Made by a program: the position numbers and the translations under genes. DNA of 48,592 bases from Bacillota bacterium. GTDB lineage: Bacteria > Bacillota > Clostridia > Christensenellales > SZUA-584. Below are positions 39,651 through 47,585 of the stretch, in pieces. The stretch spans positions 1 to 48,592 of the forward strand of contig JAEZIZ010000022.1 of assembly GCA_023415915.1 (NCBI GenBank), read 5' to 3'. Under the pieces are notes generated by a model, which did no database searches, was not told where the DNA came from, and worked only from the letters and a program-made list of their open reading frames with translations. Each line of letters opens with the position of its first letter. The stretch's first letter is position 1.

Positions 39651-41045
39651 ATGAGAAATATAGACGCCAGATGGAACCTGCTCGAGGAGAACGACTACCG
39701 TTATTCGTTTCAGGACGTGGAAAAGCCGCAGCTGTTCCGCGATATGTTTGAATACGATACCGTGCCGAAGATAACATTCAACCACAGGGTAGTGCCGATG
39801 CATATGCCTGAAGAAATATGGATCACGGATACTACTTTTCGCGACGGACAGCAGTCAAGAACGCCTTTTACCGTCAAGCAGGTTATAGACCTTTATAAGA
39901 TGCTGCACAAGCTGGGCGGCCCTAAAGGCATAATACGCCAGAGCGAGTTCTTTGTATATACCGCAAAGGATAAGGAAGCGATTCAGGCGTGTCTTGACCT
40001 GGGCTACGATTATCCCGAAGTGACTGCATGGATAAGGGCAAGCGAACAGGATTTTGAACTTGCCAAGCAGTTCGGCATAAAGGAGACGGGCATACTCGTA
40101 AGCTGCTCGGATTATCACATATTCAAAAAGATGAACAAGACGAGAAAACAGGCTATGGACATGTATCTTAACATAGTCAGAAAGGCGATAGACCACGGCA
40201 TACGCCCGCGCTGCCACTTCGAGGATATAACGAGGGCCGACTTCTACGGCTTTGTAATACCGTTTGCCGACGAGCTTATGAAAATAATGCAGGAAACGGG
40301 TGTGCCTATAAAGATAAGGATGTGCGACACGCTTGGCTACGGCGTTACGTATCCGGGCGCGTCGCTGCCAAGGAGCGTGCAGGGGATAGTATACGGCTTG
40401 CGCTTTTACTCCGGCTTTCCGTCCGAACTGCTCGAATGGCACGGGCATAACGACTTCCACAAGGTGGTCACTAACGCCGCGACCGCGTGGCTGTACGGCG
40501 CTTCCTCGGTAAACTGCTCGATACTCGGCATAGGGGAGAGGACGGGCAACTGCCCGCTCGAAGCGATGGTAATGGAATACTGCGGCCTAAAGGGCACTAC
40601 GGACGGTATGGACCTGTCGGTGATAACGGATATAGCCGATTATTTTGTAAATGAGCTCAACACCGAAATAGACCCGAGAACGCCGTTTGTAGGCAGGAAT
40701 TTCAACTCGACGCGCGCTGGGATCCACGCCGACGGGTTGCTGAAAGACGAAGAGATATACAACATATTCAATACGGAAAAGATACTGAAGCGGCCTGTTT
40801 CCGTAGCCATAAACGAGCATTCGGGGCTTGCGGGCATAGCGCACTGGATAAACTCTCATTTCAAGCTTAAAGGCGAGCTTGCGATAGATAAAAAAGACGA
40901 GCTCGTTGCGCGCATAAAGAAGGAAGTGGACAAAGAATTTGAAGAGGGAAGGACGACGTCATTTGGAGACGACGAGCTCGAGTTTTTAATGCGCCAGCTT
41001 GACGAGGAAAGGTACATCATGTTCTGCCATCATCTCAAGCTTTAA
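39651..41045 (+). CDS. Probable Re-citrate synthase (homocitrate/isopropylmalate synthase family)
   Basis: The 464-residue protein belongs to the DRE-TIM metallolyases. The first catalytic motif is DTTFRDGQQS (residues 60-69), with the metal pair in WHGHNDFHKV and GERTGNCPLEAMVMEY further on. Long segments such as GIIRQSEFFVYTAKDKEA, SCSDYHIFKKMNKTRK and GIRPRCHFEDITRADFYGF resemble the Clostridium kluyveri Re-citrate synthase rather than leucine-pathway LeuA, and the allosteric LeuA domain is missing. Re-citrate synthase joins acetyl-CoA and oxaloacetate in anaerobes that lack the usual enzyme. A homocitrate or isopropylmalate synthase remains possible. It is 16 bases after the aminotransferase gene. 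Confidence 0.75.
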   Translation: MRNIDARWNLLEENDYRYSFQDVEKPQLFRDMFEYDTVPKITFNHRVVPMHMPEEIWITDTTFRDGQQSRTPFTVKQVIDLYKMLHKLGGPKGIIRQSEFFVYTAKDKEAIQACLDLGYDYPEVTAWIRASEQDFELAKQFGIKETGILVSCSDYHIFKKMNKTRKQAMDMYLNIVRKAIDHGIRPRCHFEDITRADFYGFVIPFADELMKIMQETGVPIKIRMCDTLGYGVTYPGASLPRSVQGIVYGLRFYSGFPSELLEWHGHNDFHKVVTNAATAWLYGASSVNCSILGIGERTGNCPLEAMVMEYCGLKGTTDGMDLSVITDIADYFVNELNTEIDPRTPFVGRNFNSTRAGIHADGLLKDEEIYNIFNTEKILKRPVSVAINEHSGLAGIAHWINSHFKLKGELAIDKKDELVARIKKEVDKEFEEGRTTSFGDDELEFLMRQLDEERYIMFCHHLKL

Positions 41046-41097
41046 GCGAAACAAAAAAGCTGCATTCAGCAGCAAAACATAATAAATCAACGCAATA

Positions 41098-41132
41098 TTA
41101 ATCAGAGCGCTTTAATAAAGCGCTCTGATTAA
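41098..41132. terminator. Long perfect hairpin between citrate synthase and hup genes
   Basis: A 16-bp perfect stem (TTAATCAGAGCGCTTT and its complement) with a 3-base loop AAT. It lies between two convergent genes and can end both, though the flanking T-runs are short. Confidence 0.7.
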
Positions 41133-41147
41133 ATACTTGAAAACCAA

Positions 41148-41420
41148 TTATTTAAAACTATCTTTGAATGATTTGCCCGGCTTGAATGACGGCGAACTTG
41201 AAGCGGGTATATCTATCTGCTGGCCAGTGGCCGGATTCACGCCCTTCCTGGCGGCCCTTTTCTTAAGCTCAAACGTACCAAAACCAGTCCATTGTACTCT
41301 CTCGCCTTTTGCAAGAGCTCCGCTGACTACGTCTACAAATGCAGACAGGCAGCTCTCAGTTTCTTTCTTTTTGAGATTTGCCTTTGCAGCAACTGCTTCA
41401 ATTAGTTCTGTTTTGTTCAT
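41148..41420 (-). CDS. hup: HU family DNA-binding protein
   Basis: The 90-residue histone-like protein bends and compacts DNA as a dimer. It begins MNKTELIEAVAAKANL and has the WTGFGTFELKKRAARKGVNPATGQQ segment, whose arm inserts at the minor groove through the NPATG turn. ATG 41420 has AGGAGG 9 bases upstream; a TTG two codons earlier is closer to the site but less likely. It lies downstream of mazG in an order (spoVB-mazG-hup) known from other Clostridia. Confidence 0.94.
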   Translation of the reverse strand: MNKTELIEAVAAKANLKKKETESCLSAFVDVVSGALAKGERVQWTGFGTFELKKRAARKGVNPATGQQIDIPASSSPSFKPGKSFKDSFK

Positions 41421-41515
41421 TAACAATAACCTCCTGTAATGAATTGATGTGTGTATATACTAGTGTTTATACCAACTCTTTCCGCATTAACGGAAATATA
41501 CACCAAAGTAAAAAT

Positions 41516-42919
41516 TTATTTTACGCCCTTTGCATAATCCCATATATCGTTAAGCTCACTTAGGCTGCAGTTTTTCATGTCGATACCGCGTTTTAACGCG
41601 TAACTTTCCGCGGCGCGAAACCTTGAAATAAACTTATCCGTTGCCTTTTGAAGCGCCGTCTCCGGCTCAACGCCCATAAGCCTTGATACATTGACCGCCG
41701 CGAACAGCATATCCCCGCATTCCTCTGTTATATCTTCCGCCGGGCATTGCTCGACCTCGGATATCTCTTCTTTAAGCTTGTCTATCGCCTCGGCTACGCC
41801 GGGGAAGTCCATACCGCTTCGCGCGGCCTTATACTGCACTTTCTCGCTCCTTAAAAGAGCGGGCATGCTCTTAGGAACGCTCAGCAGCACATCGGTCTGG
41901 CTGCGCTGCCCTTTTTCGTCTTTCTTTATCTGTTCCCAGTTTTTAAGCACATCTTTGGCAGTTTTGGCAACCGCGCTGCCGAATATGTGCGTGTGCCTCG
42001 ATATCATCTTGCTGCATATAGCCGTCGTAACGTCGGATACATCGAATTCTCCGCACTGATCGGCTATCTTTGAGTGGAACACCACCTGCAGCAGCACGTC
42101 TCCAAGCTCGTCATAAAGCGCTTCCGTATCGCCGTCGTCTATCGCTTCAATGACTTCGTAGCATTCTTCGACAAGATACCTCTTCAAACTCTCGTGAGTC
42201 TGCTCCCTGTCCCAGGGGCAGCCGTCTTTGGAACGGAGCCTGTCCATTATGCTCACAAGGTCGGAAAACGTGTAGCGAAGCTTGTTTTCCAGCTCGCAGG
42301 GAGCAATCACTATGCTAGTATAATAACCGTATGATTGCTCGCAGTCAAGCATTGAGATAGGAATTTTTTTCTTTAAATTGCCGCGAATATCAGAAAAGAG
42401 GATTTTATGCATGTTATCGTAATATTTTAACAGTTTGATTTTAAGTTCGGAAGCCAAAAGCCGGGTATCTATCTCGTTTATTACAAGCGCTAAGTCGGTA
42501 TCGGTAACCCTTGTAAACGAAGCGGCGGTAAATATGGAAACGCCGCCCAGTGCGTCGGCGAAACCCTCTTCAAGCGCCATGCAAAGCGCCTTATCCCCGC
42601 CGGGTATCACGCATACGCTGCCTCCCGCGGCAGTTACGCTTTTCGCAAGGCTGACTGCTATCTTGTTGGACGGCAGATCGCCAAGCGCAATGAACAAAAG
42701 CTTGTCCCGCTTTAGCATGTTAACGGATTTATCAACCAGGTCGTCGAAATCCGAAGCGCTTTCATATATGCTATCGAGAGTTTCATACTCCACGCCGCAA
42801 TTTTTAATATAATCAGAGATCTCCGTTTGCAGTACAATGAAGGGTGCGCGCTTTGCTTCTTCGAGTACGCTTTTAGTTATTTCTCCGTTTGCGCCCATGC
42901 TCGCTATGGTAATATGCAT
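41516..42919 (-). CDS. mazG: MazG-family NTP pyrophosphohydrolase with methylase-like N-terminal domain (YabN type)
   Basis: The protein of 467 residues hydrolyses nucleoside triphosphates to monophosphates and pyrophosphate, probably to clear abnormal nucleotides. Residues 1-210 resemble the tetrapyrrole methylase fold (ITIASMGANGEIT, GDLPSNKIAVSLA, VIPGGDKALCMALE). Two MazG units follow, the first with MDRLRSKDGCPWDREQTHESL and EECYEVIEAIDDGD...YDELGDVLLQVVFHS, where the acidic residues bind magnesium. This fusion equals Bacillus YabN. ATG 42919 lies 2 bases after the upstream stop, with GGGAG 8 bases before it. Confidence 0.93.
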   Translation of the reverse strand: MHITIASMGANGEITKSVLEEAKRAPFIVLQTEISDYIKNCGVEYETLDSIYESASDFDDLVDKSVNMLKRDKLLFIALGDLPSNKIAVSLAKSVTAAGGSVCVIPGGDKALCMALEEGFADALGGVSIFTAASFTRVTDTDLALVINEIDTRLLASELKIKLLKYYDNMHKILFSDIRGNLKKKIPISMLDCEQSYGYYTSIVIAPCELENKLRYTFSDLVSIMDRLRSKDGCPWDREQTHESLKRYLVEECYEVIEAIDDGDTEALYDELGDVLLQVVFHSKIADQCGEFDVSDVTTAICSKMISRHTHIFGSAVAKTAKDVLKNWEQIKKDEKGQRSQTDVLLSVPKSMPALLRSEKVQYKAARSGMDFPGVAEAIDKLKEEISEVEQCPAEDITEECGDMLFAAVNVSRLMGVEPETALQKATDKFISRFRAAESYALKRGIDMKNCSLSELNDIWDYAKGVK

Positions 42920-42921
42920 CG

Positions 42922-44553
42922 CTATTTCTCCCAAAACCCTATACGGTTCATCAAACTTGTTGTTATTTTCCCTCCGGGAATATATTTCATGTCTTCCTTG
43001 TCAAGAGCTCCCGTTACGAGCAGCATTATAACATAAACAAGCACCGCCGCTGCAATACAAAATAGCGTGGCGAGCGTGTTTCCTAACGACGAAGCAAGCG
43101 GGCCATGCAGCAGATAAACCAATATGCCCATTACGGCTGACGAGACAACAGGCATAAGTACGCCTGAAACGGGCTTTATACCGGGCTTTGTATACCGTAT
43201 TACGGCAACTACATTAAGCAGCGCCGCTATGCCGTAACACGCCGCCGTGCCTATCGCCGCGCCGTTTATGTTGAGCGAGGGCACGCGCATCAGCACAACG
43301 CTTAAAAACACTTTGACTACAGCGCCTATCAATAGATTTATAACGGGAATGAACTGATGCCCTGCGCCTTGGAGTATGCCCGTCATCGTCTGCAGAAGCG
43401 TTAAAAACAGCACGCCTACCGAGAGGGTTTTTAGCATATCCGCGCCCACGCCCAACTCTTCGGGTGTAAGCCGGCCGCTTGAAAACAGCAGCATTATAAT
43501 GGGTTTTGCAAGTATGAACATGCCTGCGGCGCAGGGGAGGCCTATTAGCACCGCGAGCTTAAAGCCCATACGTGAGCGCGAGCTTAATTCCAAAGAATTG
43601 TTTTGAGAGCGCGCTTCGGATATCGCGGGAACGAGGCTCATGCAAAGCGCGAGCGATAACACTGCGGGCATGTTAATAAGCGGGTTGACCGTGCCGGTAA
43701 GCACCCCGAAGCTCTCCGTCGGGCTTAATGAACTAAAGGCTGAGTAATCGACAGAGGACATCACGTTCGTAATTATAGCCGTGTCCAAAAAGCCTACTAT
43801 AGGCATAATGCAGGAGCCTATTGTAACCGGCACGGCGATAACGAACAATTCCGAGAGTATCGACCGGCTCCGATGTTTTATCGCCGGGGCGGTACGCGCC
43901 ATGTTGTATACAATCTCCCGCTTTTTGCGCCGGTACATTATCATTATTATCCCAAGCGCAAACACTTCGGATATCGAAACGCCGAGCAGCGCTCCCGCCG
44001 CGCCCCATTCAACGCCCCTGTCCACCCAGAGAAACGCGAAGTAAAGCCCGGCGACCAGCTTTACGACCTGCTCAACAACCTGCGTGAGCGCCGTGGGCAG
44101 CATTATCTGCAGACCTTGAAAGTAGCCTCTGTAAGCGGAAAGTATTGCGACAAAAAACAGCGCAGGCGCTATCATCATAAGCGAGAGTTCGGCGGACGGT
44201 ATCTTAACGGAAGCGGCGACGGCCTTAGAAACGAGCAGCAGTATAGCCGCCGAGGCTATGCCGATGATAAGCAGTACTTTAAACGCCGTTTTAAATACGT
44301 TGTGTGCTCCGCGGTAATCGCCTAACGAAACGCGCTCTGCGACCATCCTTGAAATGGCGGCGGGCAGCCCGGCTGTAGATATCACCACAAGCAGCGCGTA
44401 TAGAGGGTATGCAACGTTGTAGTTTGCTATGCCTTCGGAGCCTATTACGTTAGTGAGCGGTATGCGGAACACCGCGCCTATTACCTTTACGATAAGCCCG
44501 AACAACCCGAGGATTGCCGCACCTTTAACAAAACTTTTCTGTTCTCCGCTCAT
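42922..44553 (-). CDS. spoVB: Stage V sporulation protein B-like lipid flippase (MOP superfamily)
   Basis: The 543-residue protein has about 14 membrane helices. The start QKSFVKGAAILGLFGLIVKVIGAVFRIPLTNVIGSEG is typical of SpoVB and YabM/MurJ-like oligosaccharide-lipid exporters. It should move a lipid-linked cell wall precursor across the membrane. The following mazG gene points to YabM, another spoVB family member next to yabN in Bacillus, so the exact ortholog is open. GGAG lies 7 bases before the ATG. It is the first gene of the spoVB-mazG-hup run. Confidence 0.85.
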   Translation of the reverse strand: MSGEQKSFVKGAAILGLFGLIVKVIGAVFRIPLTNVIGSEGIANYNVAYPLYALLVVISTAGLPAAISRMVAERVSLGDYRGAHNVFKTAFKVLLIIGIASAAILLLVSKAVAASVKIPSAELSLMMIAPALFFVAILSAYRGYFQGLQIMLPTALTQVVEQVVKLVAGLYFAFLWVDRGVEWGAAGALLGVSISEVFALGIIMIMYRRKKREIVYNMARTAPAIKHRSRSILSELFVIAVPVTIGSCIMPIVGFLDTAIITNVMSSVDYSAFSSLSPTESFGVLTGTVNPLINMPAVLSLALCMSLVPAISEARSQNNSLELSSRSRMGFKLAVLIGLPCAAGMFILAKPIIMLLFSSGRLTPEELGVGADMLKTLSVGVLFLTLLQTMTGILQGAGHQFIPVINLLIGAVVKVFLSVVLMRVPSLNINGAAIGTAACYGIAALLNVVAVIRYTKPGIKPVSGVLMPVVSSAVMGILVYLLHGPLASSLGNTLATLFCIAAAVLVYVIMLLVTGALDKEDMKYIPGGKITTSLMNRIGFWEK

Positions 44554-44810
44554 AAAAAGGCTCCATGCTTATATAGATTTGTTCAGCCGCCGGCCCCTGA
44601 ACATTTGATTGTTTACTGAAAATACCCCGAAGATGTAATGCGATTGCCAGATTTATATAATTATATTGCATTTACTGCCGTTTGCCAACGATTGTTTGTT
44701 TTATACGGCGGACAGTTAATATCGGTACCACAATAAGCCGTAAGGTCTGGCGGAGTTAAGATATTGTGCCGCGCCGGTTATTTTATTATAATCAAGCGGG
44801 GGATGGTAAT

Positions 44811-45272
44811 ATGCATATCAACATCGTTTTAGTGGAGCCGGAGATACCCGCAAACACCGGCAATATAGCCCGCACATGTTCGGTGACGGGCGCTCAGCTC
44901 CATCTTGTAAAGCCGCTTGGGTTTTCTATATCCGATAAGCACCTAAAGCACGCGGGGCTCGATTACTGGCCGTATTTGAACGTTATGGTTCACGATAGCC
45001 TTGAAGCATTTTTTAAAAATACCAAAGGCGTATATTACTACTGTTCGACGAAAGCGAAAAAGTATTACCACGAGGCGAAGTTTGAGGACGGCTGTTTTCT
45101 GCTGTTCGGCAAGGAAACAAAAGGCCTTCCGGAAGAGCTGATATTTTCCAATCCGGATAACGCGATAAAGATACCTATGAAGGAAGGGCTTCGCTCGCTT
45201 AACCTTTCAAATTCCGTCGCTATAGTGCTTTACGAGGCGCTGAGGCAGAATAATTTTGCCGATCTGAAATAA
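44811..45272 (+). CDS. trmL: tRNA (cytidine/uridine-34 2'-O)-methyltransferase TrmL
   Basis: The 153-residue SPOUT-class enzyme methylates the wobble base of leucine tRNAs with S-adenosylmethionine. It starts HINIVLVEPEIPANTGNIARTC and has the trefoil-knot segments LLFGKETKGLP (about 100-110) and IPMKEGLRSLNLSNSVAIVLYEAL near the end. ATG 44811 has GGGGGATGG 6-9 bases upstream; an ATG-like start 15 codons earlier has no such site. It is a single-gene unit before the pgk promoter. Confidence 0.94.
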   Translation: MHINIVLVEPEIPANTGNIARTCSVTGAQLHLVKPLGFSISDKHLKHAGLDYWPYLNVMVHDSLEAFFKNTKGVYYYCSTKAKKYYHEAKFEDGCFLLFGKETKGLPEELIFSNPDNAIKIPMKEGLRSLNLSNSVAIVLYEALRQNNFADLK

Positions 45273-45339
45273 AAATAATAGCGTTATGAGTAAATTAAGC
45301 GCGGGCGGTACTAAAGCAATAAACGGAGCTATTTTTATC

Positions 45340-45368
45340 TTGCTTTTTCGCATTATTTCGAATAGAAT
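45340..45368 (+). promoter_or_regulatory. Sigma-A promoter of the pgk operon
   Basis: TTGCTT, a 17-base spacer and TAGAAT lie 77 bases before the pgk start, in the 173-bp AT-rich gap after trmL. Confidence 0.55.
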
Positions 45369-45445
45369 TATTCGGGATAATCATATTTTTATACGATTTT
45401 GATGATATTTATTAAAGGAATTAAACGATAAATTAAGGAGCAGTT

Positions 45446-46630
45446 ATGAACAAAAAGACAGTCAGAGACATCGATTTGGCAGGTAAAAAAGTACTTGTAA
45501 GGGTTGATTTCAATGTTCCGCTTAACGATAAGAAGGAAATCACTGACGATACCAGGATCGTTGCGGCCATGCCCACCATACAATATTTAAGGGAGCAGAA
45601 CGCGAAGATAATACTTTGCTCGCACCTTGGCAGGCCGGACGGGGTATTCAACCCGAAGTATTCGCTCGCGCCCGTAGCGGCAAAGCTCGAGCGGCTTATG
45701 GACTGCAAAGTAATATTTGCAAAAGACGTAATAGGCGAGAGCGCTCAGGCAGCCGTTCAGAATGTAAGGGAAGGCGAAGTAGTACTGCTTGAGAACCTGC
45801 GTTTCCACAAAGAAGAGACCGCCAACGACCCCGGATTTGCGAAAAAGCTTGCATCGTTTGCGGACGTGTATGTAAACGACGCGTTCGGCGCGGCGCACCG
45901 CGCTCACGCATCCACGGCGGGCGTTGCGGACTACATACCGGCTGTCGCCGGCTTCCTTATAGAGAAAGAACTCAAAGCCCTTGGCGGCGCTCTTGACAAT
46001 CCTACGCGTCCGTTCCTCGCTATACTTGGCGGGGCAAAGGTCTCTGACAAAATAGGAGTCATAGAAAACCTTATAACAAAGGTTGACTGGATAATACTTG
46101 GCGGCGGAATGGCGTATACGTTCTTAAAGGCAAAAGGCATGGAAGTGGGAACGTCGCTGGTGGACGAAGCGCGCGTAGAGCTGGCCGCCGGGCTTTTGAA
46201 GAGAGCGGAAGCAAAGGGCGTAGAGATATTCCTGCCGGTAGACTCGGTGATTGCCGAAAAGTTTGACGCAAAGGCCAAGACGCAGGTCGTTCCGTCCGAC
46301 GAAATAACGCCCGGATGGATGGGGCTTGATATCGGGCCTTCTTCGAGAATGCTGTTCGCCGACAAGGTTAGAAAAGCTAAGACAGTAATATGGAACGGGC
46401 CTATGGGCGTGTTCGAGATGGAGCCGTTCTCGGAGGGCACAAAATCCATAGCAAAAGCTATGGCCGAAACGGAAGCTATGACGATTATAGGCGGAGGGGA
46501 CAGCGCCGCCGCCGTGAAGATATTCGGATATGCACAGAATATTGACCACATTTCTACGGGAGGCGGAGCGAGCCTTGAGTTCCTCGAAGGCAAGGAACTT
46601 CCGGGCATCGCGGTGCTGCAGAATAATTAA
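45446..46630 (+). CDS. pgk: Phosphoglycerate kinase
   Basis: The 394-residue glycolytic enzyme transfers the acyl phosphate of 1,3-bisphosphoglycerate to ADP. RVDFNVPL (residues 18-25) and CSHLGRPDG near 54-62 belong to the N-terminal substrate domain; the ILGGAKVSDKIGVI and GGGDSAAAV segments belong to the nucleotide domain. Start ATG has AAGGAG 7 bases upstream. A strong terminator follows, then a palindromic repeat and tpiA, so tpiA may also have its own transcript. Confidence 0.97.
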   Translation: MNKKTVRDIDLAGKKVLVRVDFNVPLNDKKEITDDTRIVAAMPTIQYLREQNAKIILCSHLGRPDGVFNPKYSLAPVAAKLERLMDCKVIFAKDVIGESAQAAVQNVREGEVVLLENLRFHKEETANDPGFAKKLASFADVYVNDAFGAAHRAHASTAGVADYIPAVAGFLIEKELKALGGALDNPTRPFLAILGGAKVSDKIGVIENLITKVDWIILGGGMAYTFLKAKGMEVGTSLVDEARVELAAGLLKRAEAKGVEIFLPVDSVIAEKFDAKAKTQVVPSDEITPGWMGLDIGPSSRMLFADKVRKAKTVIWNGPMGVFEMEPFSEGTKSIAKAMAETEAMTIIGGGDSAAAVKIFGYAQNIDHISTGGGASLEFLEGKELPGIAVLQNN

Positions 46631-46650
46631 GGGCAAAACCAGTTAAACGC

Positions 46651-46681
46651 GGGGCTGCCCTGTTTCGGGCGCCCCTTTTTT
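46651..46681 (+). terminator. Rho-independent terminator after pgk
   Basis: GGGGCTGCCC and GGGCGCCCC form a GC-rich stem with one bulged base and a TGTTTC loop, followed by seven T. It should end most pgk transcripts before tpiA. Confidence 0.88.
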
Positions 46682-46687
46682 ATAACG

Positions 46688-46724
46688 AGGTCCCCCAAAA
46701 AGACGTGAGGCTTTTTGGGATGTG
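46688..46724. repeat. Palindromic repeat family A, single copy between pgk and tpiA
   Basis: GAGGTCCCCCAAAAAGAC, a GTGA loop and GGCTTTTTGGGATGTG form one hairpin right after the pgk terminator. It shares the stem type of the copies at 8.0 kb. Confidence 0.85.
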
Positions 46725-46827
46725 TATTGGTTTCTATAATTCAAAAAGCTTTTATGGTTGAGAACGCCGCTAACTGGTTATTGATTAAAGTGTCTGATAT
46801 TAAATTTAATATATGGAGATGTGCATT

Positions 46828-47583
46828 ATGAGAAAACCTATAATTGCTGGAAACTGGAAGATGAACAAAACCGCGGGCGAAACAAAGAAGCTTATAGCTG
46901 AGCTCATCCCGCTCGTTAAGGACACAAAAGACGTTGAAGTCGTTGTATGCCCTCCGTTTGTGAACATCGAGTCGGCTGCCGCCGCGCTAAAAGGTACTAA
47001 TATAGCCTTAGGCGTGCAGAACATGCACTATGAGGAAAGCGGAGCGTACACCGGCGAGATAGCTCCGGGCATGCTTAAGGAGTTCGTAGTGAAGTACGTA
47101 ATCCTCGGCCACTCCGAGAGAAGGCAGTACTTCGGCGAAACGGACGAAATTGTAAATAAAAAAGCCAAAGCCGCGATAAAGCACGGACTTACTCCTATAA
47201 TATGCGTCGGTGAAAAGCTTGAGGAGCGCGAATCGGGCGTTACCAATGAAGTAGTATGCAAGCAGACGAAGCTTGCGCTGCTGGGCTTAAGTGCGGACGA
47301 AGCGGCGGGCGTTGTTATAGCATACGAACCGATATGGGCAATAGGCACGGGCAAGACCGCGACTGCGGACGATGCGAACGCCACGATAGGCGCTATAAGG
47401 AATGCCGTCAAAGAAGCGTTTAACAAAGACGTCGCCGATAAGATACGCATACAGTACGGCGGCAGCATGAAGCCTTCCAACGCCGCGGAGCTTATGGCTA
47501 AGCCCGAGATAGACGGCGGCCTTATAGGCGGAGCGGCGCTCAAAGCTGAAGATTTCTCGCAGATAGTAAATTACAAGAGGTAA
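46828..47583 (+). CDS. tpiA: Triosephosphate isomerase
   Basis: The 251-residue TIM-barrel enzyme interconverts dihydroxyacetone phosphate and glyceraldehyde 3-phosphate. NWKMNK carries the catalytic lysine, GHSERR the histidine, and AYEPIWAIGTGKTA the glutamate and flexible lid. ATG 46828 with GGAG 9 bases upstream is preferred to the ATG five codons earlier, which adds residues not found in the family. Its stop is 2 bases before gpmI. Confidence 0.97.
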   Translation: MRKPIIAGNWKMNKTAGETKKLIAELIPLVKDTKDVEVVVCPPFVNIESAAAALKGTNIALGVQNMHYEESGAYTGEIAPGMLKEFVVKYVILGHSERRQYFGETDEIVNKKAKAAIKHGLTPIICVGEKLEERESGVTNEVVCKQTKLALLGLSADEAAGVVIAYEPIWAIGTGKTATADDANATIGAIRNAVKEAFNKDVADKIRIQYGGSMKPSNAAELMAKPEIDGGLIGGAALKAEDFSQIVNYKR

Positions 47584-47585
47584 TC

